DNA of 6,387 bases, taken from Halanaerobiales bacterium. Its GTDB lineage: Bacteria; Bacillota_F; Halanaerobiia; Halanaerobiales; DTU029. The stretch lies in the NCBI GenBank assembly GCA_016278415.1, contig JADQBV010000005.1, forward strand, positions 1-6,387, written 5' to 3'. Below the pieces are notes generated by a model. That model was not told the origin of the DNA. It made no database searches and saw only the letters and a program-made list of their open reading frames with translations. Positions 6,362 through 6,387 of this stretch are shown here, piece after piece (the stretch's first letter is position 1; each line of letters begins with the position of its first letter). The translations under genes and the position numbers were made by a program.

Positions 6362-6387
6362 GTGATTAAAGTTCTTAAACACATTTC
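6362..6387 (+). CDS. Start of an unidentified gene (3' part outside window)
   Basis: Eight full codons are visible from a GTG start, reading MIKVLKHI, with two bases of a ninth. This is too short to identify a family; a basic, hydrophobic beginning could suit a signal sequence or a cytosolic protein equally. The strong SD and open frame support a real start. The leader carries a promoter candidate and a hairpin, so expression may be controlled after initiation. A gene for outer-membrane assembly would fit the tamB context, but nothing in these codons shows it. Confidence 0.45.

Overview
The window comes from an AT-rich genome (roughly one-third G+C by eye). Its genes have Firmicutes-type Shine-Dalgarno (SD) sites. 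Together, a C-terminal fragment resembling the SpoIVB/S55-peptidase family and a full-length TamB-like protein suggest a diderm member of the Firmicutes that has an outer membrane. Halanaerobiales-type bacteria are my best guess. This is inferred from gene content and composition, not from a marker gene.

Layout, all on the + strand. (1) Bases 1-725 hold the 3' end of a gene that starts upstream. The visible part matches the C-terminal region that follows the protease domain in SpoIVB-like S55 proteins, and it contains a long acidic linker. A GC-rich hairpin followed by a short T run (769-802) closes this transcript. (2) A good sigma-A-type promoter (826-854) precedes tamB (891-5447). TamB is a 1518-residue single-anchor envelope protein with a repeated beta-rich middle and a clear TamB C-terminal domain. 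(3) A 137-base gap without a convincing terminator leads to a 195-residue sigma-70-family factor (5586-6173). It has regions 1.2, 2 and 4, but most of region 3 is missing. (4) Bases 6174-6387 hold two TATAAT boxes (one an extended -10), a long imperfect hairpin with a short T run, a strong SD and the first eight codons of another gene cut by the window edge.

How they may work together: TamB is expected to span the periplasm and move lipids or assist outer-membrane assembly. The adjacent sigma factor could be co-transcribed by read-through and might control envelope genes, but nothing in the sequence proves this. The S55-like gene is insulated by its own terminator and may be an unrelated neighbour.

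There is no sign of CRISPR, an insertion sequence, tRNA, rRNA or phage genes. The parts most worth a second look are the compact sigma factor beside tamB and the promoter-plus-hairpin leader at 6207-6354, which could be an attenuator or a small RNA.
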